Part shown: one piece after another, positions 43,975-53,435 of the stretch | How the letters are laid out: each line of letters opens with the position of its first letter | Numbering within the stretch: the stretch's first letter is position 1 | Source: Pinirhizobacter soli | GTDB lineage: Bacteria > Pseudomonadota > Gammaproteobacteria > Xanthomonadales > Rhodanobacteraceae | Direction: 5' to 3' | DNA length: 64,000 bases | Assembly (NCBI RefSeq): GCF_015905305.1 | Contig: NZ_JADZLQ010000004.1 | Coordinates: 1 to 64,000 of the forward strand | Made by a program: the position numbers and the translations under genes | The notes under the pieces: model-generated | What the model saw: only the letters and a program-made list of their open reading frames with translations | What the model was told of the DNA's origin: nothing | Database searches by the model: none

Positions 43975-46020
43975 ATGCGCAGGGACGTCCGCCTACCATC
44001 CCTGACGCTCTTGCTGTTCGCCATCGTGCTTGCCCTGGCCTGGTTTGCGTACATGCCGGGCTTGCATGGCGGCTTTCTGTTCGACGACTACGCGAACTTG
44101 CCTGCCATAGGCGCTACGGGCCCAGTCGACAACTGGGCTACGTTCTTTCGCTACGTTACGTCAGGTGAAGCCGACCCGACCGGCCGTCCGCTGGCCCTGC
44201 TGAGTTTCCTTGTCGATGCGCGGGACTGGCCCGCGGATGCGTATCCTTTCAAACGCACGAACCTGTTGCTTCACCTGGCGAATGCCGCTTTGTTATTTGT
44301 CTTGCTGCGTCGGCTCGGGCACCTCGGGGCTGGCAATGCATTGCGTGATCCCGGACAAAGTCGACGGCTCGAGTTGGCTGCGGCGCTGGCATCAGCCTTG
44401 TGGGTCCTGCATCCACTGTTTGTGTCCACCACTCTGTATATCGTGCAGCGCGAGGCCATGCTTCCGGCAACGTGTGCGCTTTGCGGCCTGAATCTTTGGC
44501 TCTCGGGCCGTGCACGCATGGCGCAAGGAAGTACGCTGGCGGGCGGCCTCCTCGTGGCGACGGGACTACTGGGTTTTACCGCCCTGGGTGTTCTCAGCAA
44601 GGCAAACGGAGCGCTACTACCCATTTATGCGCTGCTCGTGGAGTGCATAGTGCTATCGCCAAGTCGAGAGCTACGACAAGGGCGACCAGCCCCCTATCGC
44701 CGGATGATGGTCGTTAGCGCATGGATCCCGGCCGTCGCCATCCTTGGCTACCTTGCATGGCAAGGCTGGGTCGGAATGGTACGAGGCATAGGCACATTGC
44801 GACCCTGGACGCTCGGCGAGCGCTTGCTCACAGAGCCACGCATCCTGTTCGACTATCTTCGTTTGCTGTGGATCCCCCGACCATTCACGTCGGGCGTATT
44901 CAACGAGCAGTTCATGGCATCGAAGTCTCTCGCGGACCCCTCGACGACCTGGATCGCCATCCTTGGCCTTCTCGTCTTGGTATTCGCCGTCTTTGGATTA
45001 CGTCGGCGATGGCCCGCCGCCTCGCTCGCCATTGCGTTCTTCCTGTGCGCCCACTTGGTTGAGTCCTCTACGATCGCATTGGAGCTCTACTACGAGCATC
45101 GCAACTACCTGCCGGCGCTGTTGCTGTTCTGGCCTCTGGCATTGGCGGTCACCGGCGTTGGGCGCCGGTTCGAGCTTATCGGCGCACCTCGATCGCGTAC
45201 CACCGATTTCTCATACGGCCTGCTGTCAGCGGCGCTATTGCTGGGGCTGGCCTCCATGACATGGGCCAATGCCTCGATCTGGGGCAATACAACCGAACAG
45301 GCCCTTATCTGGGCGCGTATGAACCCCGACTCCCCGCGTGCGCAAACTAACGCCGCGACCCTGGAAATGGCGGCCGACCACCCTGCTTCAGCCATTGCCA
45401 GACTCACACCCATGCTTGAACGCGACCCAACGCAGATCCAGGTTGCACTCAACCTGTTGGCGGCTCACTGCCTGGAAGGGAGCGTCGATCCAGTTACCTT
45501 GGAGGCTGCAGGACGCGCGATGGAGACATCGCGAGACCCGGGCGCTTTACTGGTAAGTTGGTCCGACCGCGCCATCGACACTGCGCGAGCTGGCAGCTGC
45601 AAGGGTTTCGATCTTGATGCTCTCGAGCATCTGATCGAACGAGGTTTGCACAATTCCCGGTTTAGCAATGGCCGTCGCCAGGACATCGAACACATCCGCG
45701 GCGACGTGGCTTTGCAGCGTCGGGATTCAGCAACAGCCATGGATTACTTCAACATGGCGCTTGATGAGCAACCCCGTATTGAGATAGCGATGCAACAGTC
45801 AGCGATGCTCGGCGAGGCCGGATTCCCGCGTGAAGGGCTAAGCCATCTTGATCATTTTAGTGCTTTGAAGAAAGAGTCACTGGCGATCGCGCCAGGCATG
45901 CCGCACATTCACCAGTGGGTACTAGCTCGCCAAGGCTATTGGGGCAAGGAATATCGCCGGCTTCGCAAGAATCTTCAAGATGATGTCAACCTTGAGGATA
46001 CACACGGGGGAATTCGATGA
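43975..46020 (+). CDS. GT-C-like polytopic membrane protein with TPR-like tail (2)
   Basis: This 681-aa protein starts 75 bp after pilA copy 2. It has about ten membrane spans (residues 5-430). The first loop carries FLFDDYANLPAIG (about residue 37), then GRPLALLSF, VLSKANGALLP and YYEHRNYLPALLLFW. The soluble C-terminal half (residues about 460-680) has TPR-like helices. The layout matches bacterial relatives of eukaryotic TMTC O-mannosyltransferases and other GT-C enzymes that use lipid-linked sugars. A GTG at 43939 is possible; the ATG at 43975 has AGGCGA upstream. I infer a pilin or surface glycosyltransferase from position beside pilA. Confidence 0.7.
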   Translation: MRRDVRLPSLTLLLFAIVLALAWFAYMPGLHGGFLFDDYANLPAIGATGPVDNWATFFRYVTSGEADPTGRPLALLSFLVDARDWPADAYPFKRTNLLLHLANAALLFVLLRRLGHLGAGNALRDPGQSRRLELAAALASALWVLHPLFVSTTLYIVQREAMLPATCALCGLNLWLSGRARMAQGSTLAGGLLVATGLLGFTALGVLSKANGALLPIYALLVECIVLSPSRELRQGRPAPYRRMMVVSAWIPAVAILGYLAWQGWVGMVRGIGTLRPWTLGERLLTEPRILFDYLRLLWIPRPFTSGVFNEQFMASKSLADPSTTWIAILGLLVLVFAVFGLRRRWPAASLAIAFFLCAHLVESSTIALELYYEHRNYLPALLLFWPLALAVTGVGRRFELIGAPRSRTTDFSYGLLSAALLLGLASMTWANASIWGNTTEQALIWARMNPDSPRAQTNAATLEMAADHPASAIARLTPMLERDPTQIQVALNLLAAHCLEGSVDPVTLEAAGRAMETSRDPGALLVSWSDRAIDTARAGSCKGFDLDALEHLIERGLHNSRFSNGRRQDIEHIRGDVALQRRDSATAMDYFNMALDEQPRIEIAMQQSAMLGEAGFPREGLSHLDHFSALKKESLAIAPGMPHIHQWVLARQGYWGKEYRRLRKNLQDDVNLEDTHGGIR

Positions 46021-48041
46021 TCCACGCATTGAAGCGCGATCGCTATGCATGGGCCGTCGTTTTGTTGGCGGCGGCCTTGACAATATTCATTTATTGGAAA
46101 GGGTTGTACGGCAGCTTCGTATTCGACGACTTTCCGAACATTGTTGACAATAAAGGCGTGCAGCCAGCGACTGCCACGGTAGGGACCCTCGTCAATGCGG
46201 CCCTGTCATCGCCCTCGAGTGACTTCAAGCGGCCATTGGCTTCATTGAGCTTCGCTACGAATTTCCTGCTAACGGGGCTCGACCCTTTCTGGATGAAGTT
46301 CACGAACGTCATTCTGCACCTGGTCAATGGCATTCTTTTGTTTCTGCTTGGCAGACGGCTAATTTATGCGGAAGGCATGCTCCGCGCATCGGACCAGGCG
46401 AGCCCTGCAAAATTGACCGTCAACCATGTGTCGTTGATTGCCGCGTTCCTGGCGACCGCTTGGCTCGTTCTACCGATCAATCTGACAGCCGTGCTGTACA
46501 CGGTACAACGCATGGAAAGCCTCGCGAACATATTTGTTCTGCTTGGCCTCAACCTCTATGTTTCCGCTCGATTGCACATGCGCGACGCGGCTGGAGATAA
46601 CGCCAAATCACCATCCGCGCCCCGCCGATGGATCTTCCTGGCGATCTTTGCGCTGACCATCCCTACCGCCATTGGCATTCTCGCCAAAGAGACAGCGGCA
46701 CTACTCCCGCTTTATGCACTTTTGGCCGAATGGGTGTTGTTTGACTTTCGGACCGCCAGCACGCCAAGCACCAGTGCGCCACGCGACAGGCGGATCCTTA
46801 CGTTGTTTGCCCTGGTATTGGTGCTGCCCATGCTTGTCGGGGTGGCCATCGTTGTACCCAACATAATCAAACCCGCCACGTGGGCCGTACGCGATTTCAA
46901 TCTGCCGGAACGCCTGCTTAGCGAAGCACGCATCGTTCTGGATTATGTGCAATGGATCTTTATCCCACGGTCGAACGATCTCTCGTTCTACCACGATGAT
47001 TTCATCATTTCGAAGGGCATCTTCACCCCCTGGACAACGGCTGCATCGATCGTTCTTCTGGCAGCGATGCTCGTTATGGGGTTGTTGCTACGCAAACGAC
47101 ATCCCCTGATCGGATTAGGCGTGCTTTGGTACCTTGCCGGACACGTCCTTACGGCAACCATCATCCCGCTTGAGCTGATCTACGAGCACCGGAACTATTT
47201 CTCGAGCATCGGCGCCATGTTGGTGGTCGTGCCTGGCTTGTGCGCCCTTTCCAGACAAAACGAACACTTCGTCGTTGCCAGGCGCACGGGACTGGCGGCT
47301 CTTATACTTATTTGGGCGGCCACGACCTGGCTCACGGCTTCCGCCTGGGGTTCGCCCATAGGCCTTGCGGAGGAACTGGCGCTGCGAGCGCCCGAATCTC
47401 CGCGGGCCCAGTACGAGCTGGGGCGGACCTATATCATTGCCTCAAAGTACGAGCCTTCATCTCCATTCGCGCCACTGGTTTATCCACCGCTCGAACGTGC
47501 GGCCAAGTTGCCGGGGTCATCGATACTTCCGGAACAGGCACTTGTTTTCTTTAACTCGCGGATGAAATTGCCTCTGCAGCAATCCTGGTGGGACAGCATG
47601 ATTGGCAAACTGGCAGCGCACAGGCCAACCATCCAGGATGAAAGTTCACTGATTGCACTGGTTCAGTGCGAGTCGGACGATCGCTGCGATCTTCCCGAGG
47701 AACCCATGACACGGGCGTTTGCCTCGGCTCTCGCACACCCCCAGCCTAGTGCGCGCCTGTTGGCTACCTATGCCGACTACATCTGGATGTCCACTTCCGA
47801 TGTGGCGACGGCCTATAGGTATGCCAGGTTGGCCGTGGATGCCGCACCCGCCGAGCCGGCCTACCGCGTAACGCTGGGACGCTGGGCCGTCAGCTTGGGC
47901 GATACCCCGGAAGCCACCCGGCAGCTCGCAGCGCTAAGGCATCTAAACTATGGCGGCAGGCTCGATCAGGATGTGGCTACACTTGCCCATGCCATCGATC
48001 ATATCCATGACCCGAAACAGCAGCCGCCCGACGATGAATAG
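46017..48041 (+). CDS. GT-C-like polytopic membrane protein (3)
   Basis: This 674-aa protein overlaps the preceding GT-C-like gene by 4 bp (ATGA) and is clearly its paralogue. The same motifs occur in order: FVFDDFPNIVDN, KRPLASLSF, ILAKETAALLPLYALLAEW and IYEHRNYFSS. About ten membrane spans are followed by a soluble tail with helical repeats (YRYARLAVDAAPAEPAYRVTLGR). Two paralogous GT-C-like genes in tandem behind the pilins suggest two related transfer steps. No PglL/Wzy_C signature was recognised. Confidence 0.7.
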   Translation: MIHALKRDRYAWAVVLLAAALTIFIYWKGLYGSFVFDDFPNIVDNKGVQPATATVGTLVNAALSSPSSDFKRPLASLSFATNFLLTGLDPFWMKFTNVILHLVNGILLFLLGRRLIYAEGMLRASDQASPAKLTVNHVSLIAAFLATAWLVLPINLTAVLYTVQRMESLANIFVLLGLNLYVSARLHMRDAAGDNAKSPSAPRRWIFLAIFALTIPTAIGILAKETAALLPLYALLAEWVLFDFRTASTPSTSAPRDRRILTLFALVLVLPMLVGVAIVVPNIIKPATWAVRDFNLPERLLSEARIVLDYVQWIFIPRSNDLSFYHDDFIISKGIFTPWTTAASIVLLAAMLVMGLLLRKRHPLIGLGVLWYLAGHVLTATIIPLELIYEHRNYFSSIGAMLVVVPGLCALSRQNEHFVVARRTGLAALILIWAATTWLTASAWGSPIGLAEELALRAPESPRAQYELGRTYIIASKYEPSSPFAPLVYPPLERAAKLPGSSILPEQALVFFNSRMKLPLQQSWWDSMIGKLAAHRPTIQDESSLIALVQCESDDRCDLPEEPMTRAFASALAHPQPSARLLATYADYIWMSTSDVATAYRYARLAVDAAPAEPAYRVTLGRWAVSLGDTPEATRQLAALRHLNYGGRLDQDVATLAHAIDHIHDPKQQPPDDE

Positions 48042-49218
48042 CAGCCAGATAAAAGCAAGCACGACGCCCAGGACGAAACTGGCCATTGATGGTGGCGCGC
48101 CCGCGTTTGCGCAACCATTGCATGTGGGCCGGCCAAATGTCGGCGACCCGGCCAGGTTCGCCACATACATGCAGCAGGTGTTCGAAAATCGCTGGCTGAC
48201 CAACAACGGCCCTCTGGTTCAGGAGTTGGAGGCGAGGATTGCCAAAGACCTGGACGTGAAGCACTGCGTGGCCATGTGCAACGGGACAATCGCCCTGGAG
48301 ATTGCCATCCGGGCGCTCGGGTTGAGAGGCGAGGTGATCGTACCTTCCTGGACATTCATCGCAACCGCGCACGCACTTGCATGGCAAGGCATCTCGCCTG
48401 TGTTTGCGGACATTGACCCAGACACACACAACCTCACCGCTGCCACAGTCGAGCCCCTTATCACCCCAAGGACGAGCGGCATCATAGGCGTGCATCTTTG
48501 GGGGCGCCCGGCACCCATCGATGAGCTCCAGCTCCTGGCTGATCAGCACGGCCTGGCCCTGATGTTCGACTCCGCGCATGCGTTCCGCACCTCTTATCGG
48601 GGCAGAAGGATTGGTGGCTTCGGACAATGCGAAGTCCTGAGTTTTCATGCCACCAAGGTATTCAACACCATGGAAGGCGGAGCGGTGGTCACCAATGACG
48701 ATCAGCTCGCTGCAAAAATGAGACTGATGCGCAACTTTGGTTTCGCCGGATTCGACAACGTAGTTCATCCCGGCACCAACGGAAAAATGATCGAGGCGAG
48801 CGCGGCCATGGGCCTGACGAATCTCGAATCGCTGGATGAATTCATTGCCGCCAACGAGCGCTGTTACCAGCATTACGCGTCACGCTTCGATGGCATCCCG
48901 GGCTTGGACCTCGTCCTGTACGACCCGGCTGAGGAAAACAACTACCACTACATCGTGGCATCCGTCAGTGACGCGTCGGCAACATCGCGCGATCGCCTTG
49001 TCGAAGTGCTTTCCGCCGAAAATGTACTAGCGCGAAAGTATTTCTGGCCAGGATGTCACCGCATGCTTCCTTACCGCGACGAAATAGACGTGAGCCTTCC
49101 GAACACCGACGCGGTCGCCGCACGCAACCTCGTGCTGCCTTCCGGCCCGACACTGACACCGGACGATATTGACGCCATCTGCGACATCCTCGAACTGGGT
49201 GCAAGGAAGTCCCTCTAA
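48034..49218 (+). CDS. DegT/DnrJ/EryC1-family aminotransferase (glycan cassette)
   Basis: This 394-aa PLP-dependent sugar-nucleotide aminotransferase probably makes a 3- or 4-amino-deoxy sugar. It shows PLHVGRPNVGDPARF at the N-terminus, the phosphate-binding CNGTIALEIAIRALG, FDSAHAFRTSYRGR and catalytic Lys208 in SFHATKVFNTMEGG. The start at 48034 (MNSSQIKA) overlaps the previous gene by 8 bp. The downstream acyltransferase is a natural partner: together they would make an N-acylated amino sugar. VioA/FdtB-type substrates are possible; which sugar is unknown. Confidence 0.9.
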   Translation: MNSSQIKASTTPRTKLAIDGGAPAFAQPLHVGRPNVGDPARFATYMQQVFENRWLTNNGPLVQELEARIAKDLDVKHCVAMCNGTIALEIAIRALGLRGEVIVPSWTFIATAHALAWQGISPVFADIDPDTHNLTAATVEPLITPRTSGIIGVHLWGRPAPIDELQLLADQHGLALMFDSAHAFRTSYRGRRIGGFGQCEVLSFHATKVFNTMEGGAVVTNDDQLAAKMRLMRNFGFAGFDNVVHPGTNGKMIEASAAMGLTNLESLDEFIAANERCYQHYASRFDGIPGLDLVLYDPAEENNYHYIVASVSDASATSRDRLVEVLSAENVLARKYFWPGCHRMLPYRDEIDVSLPNTDAVAARNLVLPSGPTLTPDDIDAICDILELGARKSL

Positions 49219-49240
49219 ACCCCTGGGATACACGATCCGT

Positions 49241-49912
49241 ATGACCGACCATCCCGCCACCTTTGTAGGCCAAACGACGAAGCTCGCGATTTTCGGCGCG
49301 GGTGGACATGGGCGTGAACTCGCGAACCTGGCCTTGCGTTGCGGCTATCGAGCCGACCAACTGGTGTTCCTGGTCGACGAAGGGCATGGGCAAGGACAAT
49401 TCGCGGCTGGCATACCGGTGGCCACCATCGCGTCGATAGTGCCCGAGGGCATGTCATTCGTCGCCGCACTGGGTGATCCGTCGGCACGACGGACTGCCGT
49501 AGCGAAATGCCTGTCCGTCGGCATGCGCGAAGTGACACTTGCCGATCCCGCGGTGGCGGTAGCCTCCTCTGTCACGATGGGGCCTGGCAGCGTAATCGCC
49601 GCTGGAAGCGTGCTCACCGTCGATATCGATCTGGGATCACACGTTCACATCAACGTCGGCTGCACCGTATCGCACGACGTACGCATCGGCTCCTTCAGCA
49701 CACTTTCGCCGGGCGTGCACATAGCCGGGAGAGTGCACCTAGGCGAAGGGGTTTTCGTAGGCGTCGGCGCGTCGATCCTGCCCGGCACACCTACTCGATC
49801 GCTGGTGATAGGCGATGGCGCGGTGATCGGTGCTGGCGCGTGCGTCACGTGCGACGTGGAAGCCGGCACCACGGTGGCCGGCGTCCCAGCACGCGTTCTG
49901 CGGCCTGCATGA
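49241..49912 (+). CDS. NeuD/PglD-family sugar O- or N-acyltransferase
   Basis: This 223-aa enzyme has an N-terminal Rossmann-like part (LAIFGAGGHGRELANLALRCG) and a left-handed beta-helix of hexapeptide repeats (MGPGSVIAAGSVLTVDIDLGSHVHINVGCTV). The repeats include a catalytic-type histidine in SHDVRIG and end AGVPARVLRPA. PglD/NeuD-type enzymes acetylate amino-sugar nucleotides or sialic acids. In this operon it would act on the amino sugar made by the aminotransferase 22 bp upstream. Its stop overlaps the flippase start by 4 bp (ATGA). Confidence 0.9.
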   Translation: MTDHPATFVGQTTKLAIFGAGGHGRELANLALRCGYRADQLVFLVDEGHGQGQFAAGIPVATIASIVPEGMSFVAALGDPSARRTAVAKCLSVGMREVTLADPAVAVASSVTMGPGSVIAAGSVLTVDIDLGSHVHINVGCTVSHDVRIGSFSTLSPGVHIAGRVHLGEGVFVGVGASILPGTPTRSLVIGDGAVIGAGACVTCDVEAGTTVAGVPARVLRPA

Positions 49913-51366
49913 CTCCGCCCGATTCGCAGGCCGGCGCGACTGCTTTCCGCGCGGCCCGATGGAGCATCGTGGAGATCGGCACACGTTATGTGATCCAGTT
50001 TGCCGTGACCGCCGTTCTGGCGCGCTTGCTTTCTCCCGATGCCTTCGGTCTGCTGGCGATGGTGCTGATATTCACCGCCATCGGGGCGATCTTCATCGAT
50101 TCGGGTAGTGGTGCCGCGCTTGTACAGAAGCAGTCGACGACGGCCGACGAAGAAACGACCGTCTTTGTGGTGAACGTATTGGTGTCGCTGATTGCAGGAT
50201 TGATGCTGTTCGCATGCGCCGGCTTGATTGCCAGTTTTTTCAATCAGCCTGAACTCGCCGGTCTTTGCCGTTTCATGGCGCTGATATTCCCATTGAACGG
50301 GCTGGCCGTGGTTCCCGATGCCCTGCTGACGCAACGGATGCGTTTCAACGTCAGGGCCAAGATCGAATTCGGAAGTGCCATGACGGCGAGTACTGTCGCG
50401 CTCGTATTGGCGTGGCGGGGCTATGGCGCATGGAGCCTGGCTTGGCAGGCAGTGGTATCCATCGGTGCTCGCGCGGTGTTGCTGCTGGTGATTACGGAAT
50501 GGCGGCCACATGGCCGGTTCCGGCCGCGCGCCCTATGGTCGATCTGGTCGTTCGGCGGATTCATGCTCCTGGCCGGGTTGATCGATACGGGCTATACACG
50601 TCTGCAGGCCTTGCTTGTCGGCCGTTTCTTTGCAGCGCGTGAGCTCGGGTTCTACACGATGGCGCAGAATACCCAGCAGGTTCCTACTTCGCTCGCCGCC
50701 GCTCTATTGAACCGTTTGGGCCTCCCCCTTTTTTCATCGCTTCGGCACGACCCGACCCTGTTGCATCGCGCAGTCAGGGGGTCGCTTTCCATGAGCATGT
50801 TCGTCTTCGTGCCCCTGGTCGCCATGTTGGCCTTGTTCGCCACGCCCGTGGTCGAATTGGTGTTCGGTCCACGGTGGCAGGCCACCGGTCCTATCCTTGC
50901 CATCCTTGCCCTCGGTGCATTGCCATGGCCTTCGCATGTACTGAATGTCTCGCTACTGAATGCGCTTGGCCATCCCCGCCTGGTGCTGCGCAACGAAGTC
51001 ATCAAGAAGTCGCTGGCCGTAGCTCTCCTGTTGGCCGCCTGCCCCTTCGGCATCGGGGCAATCGCGTGGTCTACGGTGGCCGCGAGTCTCTTCGCCATGG
51101 GCATCAACATGCATTACTCAGGCAAGCTCCTTGGATACGGAGCCTCGTCACAATTGCGGGACATGGCCGGTATCGTGCTTGGTACACTCGTTGCCGTGTC
51201 GCTTGCGTACGTCGTTTACCTCAGCATGCAACGGTCACTAGTCGCGCTGCTGGCGGGCTGCCTCGTCGGTGCAGCCGCCTATCTGCTACTCGCCTGGCGA
51301 ACGTCCCATCCGGCCCTGGTCGATCTCCTGCGGCTGGCAAGGCCACAGCGTGGCGACATTCGTTGA
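49909..51366 (+). CDS. Wzx-like polysaccharide flippase (MOP superfamily)
   Basis: This 485-aa inner-membrane protein has about 12-14 hydrophobic spans. It carries the flippase N-terminal segment AARWSIVEIGTRYVIQFAVTAVLARLLSPDAFGLLAMVLIF, typical of the MOP/polysaccharide-synthesis family. Such proteins flip lipid-linked glycans to the periplasm, where a GT-C transferase could use them. The ATG at 49909 overlaps the acyltransferase gene; the open frame further upstream is a shadow of it. The substrate is presumably the product of the cassette. Confidence 0.88.
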   Translation: MTPPDSQAGATAFRAARWSIVEIGTRYVIQFAVTAVLARLLSPDAFGLLAMVLIFTAIGAIFIDSGSGAALVQKQSTTADEETTVFVVNVLVSLIAGLMLFACAGLIASFFNQPELAGLCRFMALIFPLNGLAVVPDALLTQRMRFNVRAKIEFGSAMTASTVALVLAWRGYGAWSLAWQAVVSIGARAVLLLVITEWRPHGRFRPRALWSIWSFGGFMLLAGLIDTGYTRLQALLVGRFFAARELGFYTMAQNTQQVPTSLAAALLNRLGLPLFSSLRHDPTLLHRAVRGSLSMSMFVFVPLVAMLALFATPVVELVFGPRWQATGPILAILALGALPWPSHVLNVSLLNALGHPRLVLRNEVIKKSLAVALLLAACPFGIGAIAWSTVAASLFAMGINMHYSGKLLGYGASSQLRDMAGIVLGTLVAVSLAYVVYLSMQRSLVALLAGCLVGAAAYLLLAWRTSHPALVDLLRLARPQRGDIR

Positions 51367-51403
51367 AACAGGCCAACCACCAGCTCCCAAATCCAACACT
51401 CGC

Positions 51404-52531
51404 ATGACGCATACCTCACTCGACATCCTCTTGACCAGCACGTCCTATCCGGCCGACAAACTCGACTGGCGTGGAGTGTTCATGCGCCACATGGTGACGG
51501 CGCTGGCACGGCGTGACGATGTAGCCTTGTCAGTCTGGGCACCGCCTGGCCCGATGCCGGCATCAGTCGTCCATGCCACCACGGAACGTGAATCCCGGGA
51601 CCTCGCGAATCTCATGGCGGCGGGTGGCGTTGCACACCTTCTGCGCCAACATCCGGTTCGCGGCGTGGCTGCAGCTACCCGCATCATTCGCGGGCTGGCC
51701 CGGTGCTACCGGCAGTCCACTTGCGATGTCTATCACGTGAATTGGCTGCAATGTGCATTGCCGCTACCCAATGACTCCCGCCCAGCGCTGGTGACGGTGC
51801 TCGGCAACGATCTGCGTCTGATGAAGATGCCAGGTATGCGCAGCGCGCTAAGGCGTACCTTCGGCGCGCGTCCGACCGTACTGTGTCCCAACGCCGACTG
51901 GATGGTGCCAGTATTGAATGAGGCCTTCGGCGATGTTGCGCGTGTGCAAGCGGTGCCGTTCGGCATCGATCCTCGCTGGTTCGACGTTGAACGAACTCTG
52001 CAAACACCATCACGTTGGCTGGCGGTAACCCGGCTCACCCTAGGTAAGCTTGGATCGCTCTTCGACTGGGCGGAACCGTATTTCAAGGACGGAAGTCGTG
52101 TCCTCGACCTGATTGGCCCGATGCAGGAATCAATTCAGGTACCGTCATGGGTGAATTATCATGGTCCCGCGGGGGCAGACGAAATTCGCACCAAATGGTT
52201 TCCGCAGTCCCATGGCTTGATTACGCTCAGCCAGCACGCAGAGGGGCGTCCTCAAGTCATGCTTGAGGCCATGGCCGCCGGGCTACCAATCATCGCCACA
52301 CCCATCGCCGCCCACACTGATCTCATTGCCCATGGGTTGACCGGCTGGATCGCCCCCGACCGCGACGCCCTTGCCGAAGGACTTACAGCACTCGAGGACA
52401 GCGCGCGCAACCGCGCCGTGGGCCAGGCCGCCAAGTCAAGGATCGAACACGAGATGGGGACGTGGGATGATTGCGCTGAACGGTACGTCCGCCAATACCG
52501 AAGCGTCCTGGAGCAAGGCAAACGTGGCTAA
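51404..52531 (+). CDS. Family 4 glycosyltransferase
   Basis: This 375-aa cytosolic GT-B enzyme has an N-terminal acceptor domain beginning LDILLTSTSYPADKLDWRGVFMRHMV. The C-terminal donor domain has SQHAEGRPQVMLEAMAAGLPIIATPIAAH, which contains the GT4-type E-x7-E region. It joins a sugar to the lipid-linked intermediate, and donor and acceptor cannot be read from sequence. The start at 51404 sits 37 bp after the flippase. The next gene starts inside its last codons (8-bp overlap). Confidence 0.88.
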   Translation: MTHTSLDILLTSTSYPADKLDWRGVFMRHMVTALARRDDVALSVWAPPGPMPASVVHATTERESRDLANLMAAGGVAHLLRQHPVRGVAAATRIIRGLARCYRQSTCDVYHVNWLQCALPLPNDSRPALVTVLGNDLRLMKMPGMRSALRRTFGARPTVLCPNADWMVPVLNEAFGDVARVQAVPFGIDPRWFDVERTLQTPSRWLAVTRLTLGKLGSLFDWAEPYFKDGSRVLDLIGPMQESIQVPSWVNYHGPAGADEIRTKWFPQSHGLITLSQHAEGRPQVMLEAMAAGLPIIATPIAAHTDLIAHGLTGWIAPDRDALAEGLTALEDSARNRAVGQAAKSRIEHEMGTWDDCAERYVRQYRSVLEQGKRG

Positions 52532-53435
52532 GGCAGTCCTGGTGGTGGGAGCTGGCGGTTTTATCGGCAGGCGTCTTTGCAAGGCGCTGGTCGCCGCCGG
52601 GCGTCGCGTCATTGCCGTGACCAGACAGGAAGGTATTCCTATCCCGGATGTGCACCACGTCATCGTGCGGGAGCCATCGAGCGAAACGTTCGAGGAACTA
52701 GCTCGTGAATGCGAGGGAATCGTCTGGCTTGCCTGTACCAGCACACCCGGATCCACCGCGGGACGACCCATGGCGGAGCTCGACGAGAACCTTGCGCCAC
52801 TGTTCGCCCTGTTGGGAGGCTTACACCGGCTGCCTCCGCGCAAGCTTGTTTTCATATCGACGGGTGGCGCCATCTATGGCGACGTGGATGCCGCCATGGC
52901 GGTCGAGAGCAGCGTGCTTGCCCCAAAGTCTTACTACAGTGCCGGCAAAGCTGCTTGCGAATCGTTTGTTTCAGCCTGGGCCCATCAATCGGCAGGCCAG
53001 GCCATCATCCTCCGGCCTTCGAACGTATTTGGGAGGGGACAGCCGTTCCGGCCAGGTTTTGGCATCATACCTACGGCGTTTCACGCAGCCATATCGGGCG
53101 AGCCACTGACCGTCTGGGGCGATGGCTCCGCGGTTCGAGACTATCTCCATGTCGAAGATTTCGTTTCGCTTTGCATAAAGTGTGTCGATACCCCACTTGC
53201 TGCTGGCGTAGAAACCTACAATGCCTCTAGCGGGGAACCGACGAGCCTCAATGCACTGTTGACCCACGTCGAAGCGGCGTGCGGCAAAGCAGTTCCGCGC
53301 ATTTTTCGCGCAAGCCGACCCGTGGATGTCGAAAGAATTGTCCTGGACAATGCGCGTGCGCGCCGTACATTTGCCTGGCAGCCGCAGGTGACTCTCGACC
53401 GGGGCCTGGCAGATGCCTGGGCAGCCCAATCCTGA
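52524..53435 (+). CDS. NAD-dependent sugar epimerase/dehydratase (SDR)
   Basis: This 303-aa extended SDR protein has VLVVGAGGFIGRRLCKAL (GxxGxxG cofactor motif) at the N-terminus and the YxxxK motif in YYSAGKAAC. The catalytic serine region is in LVFISTGGAIYG, and the substrate end is DYLHVEDFVSLCIKCV. It acts on a nucleotide sugar (epimerase, dehydratase or reductase; not resolved). I choose GTG at 52524, with GGAGCAAGG upstream and an 8-bp overlap with the GT4 gene; ATG at 52467 is an alternative. Confidence 0.88.
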   Translation: MAKAVLVVGAGGFIGRRLCKALVAAGRRVIAVTRQEGIPIPDVHHVIVREPSSETFEELARECEGIVWLACTSTPGSTAGRPMAELDENLAPLFALLGGLHRLPPRKLVFISTGGAIYGDVDAAMAVESSVLAPKSYYSAGKAACESFVSAWAHQSAGQAIILRPSNVFGRGQPFRPGFGIIPTAFHAAISGEPLTVWGDGSAVRDYLHVEDFVSLCIKCVDTPLAAGVETYNASSGEPTSLNALLTHVEAACGKAVPRIFRASRPVDVERIVLDNARARRTFAWQPQVTLDRGLADAWAAQS

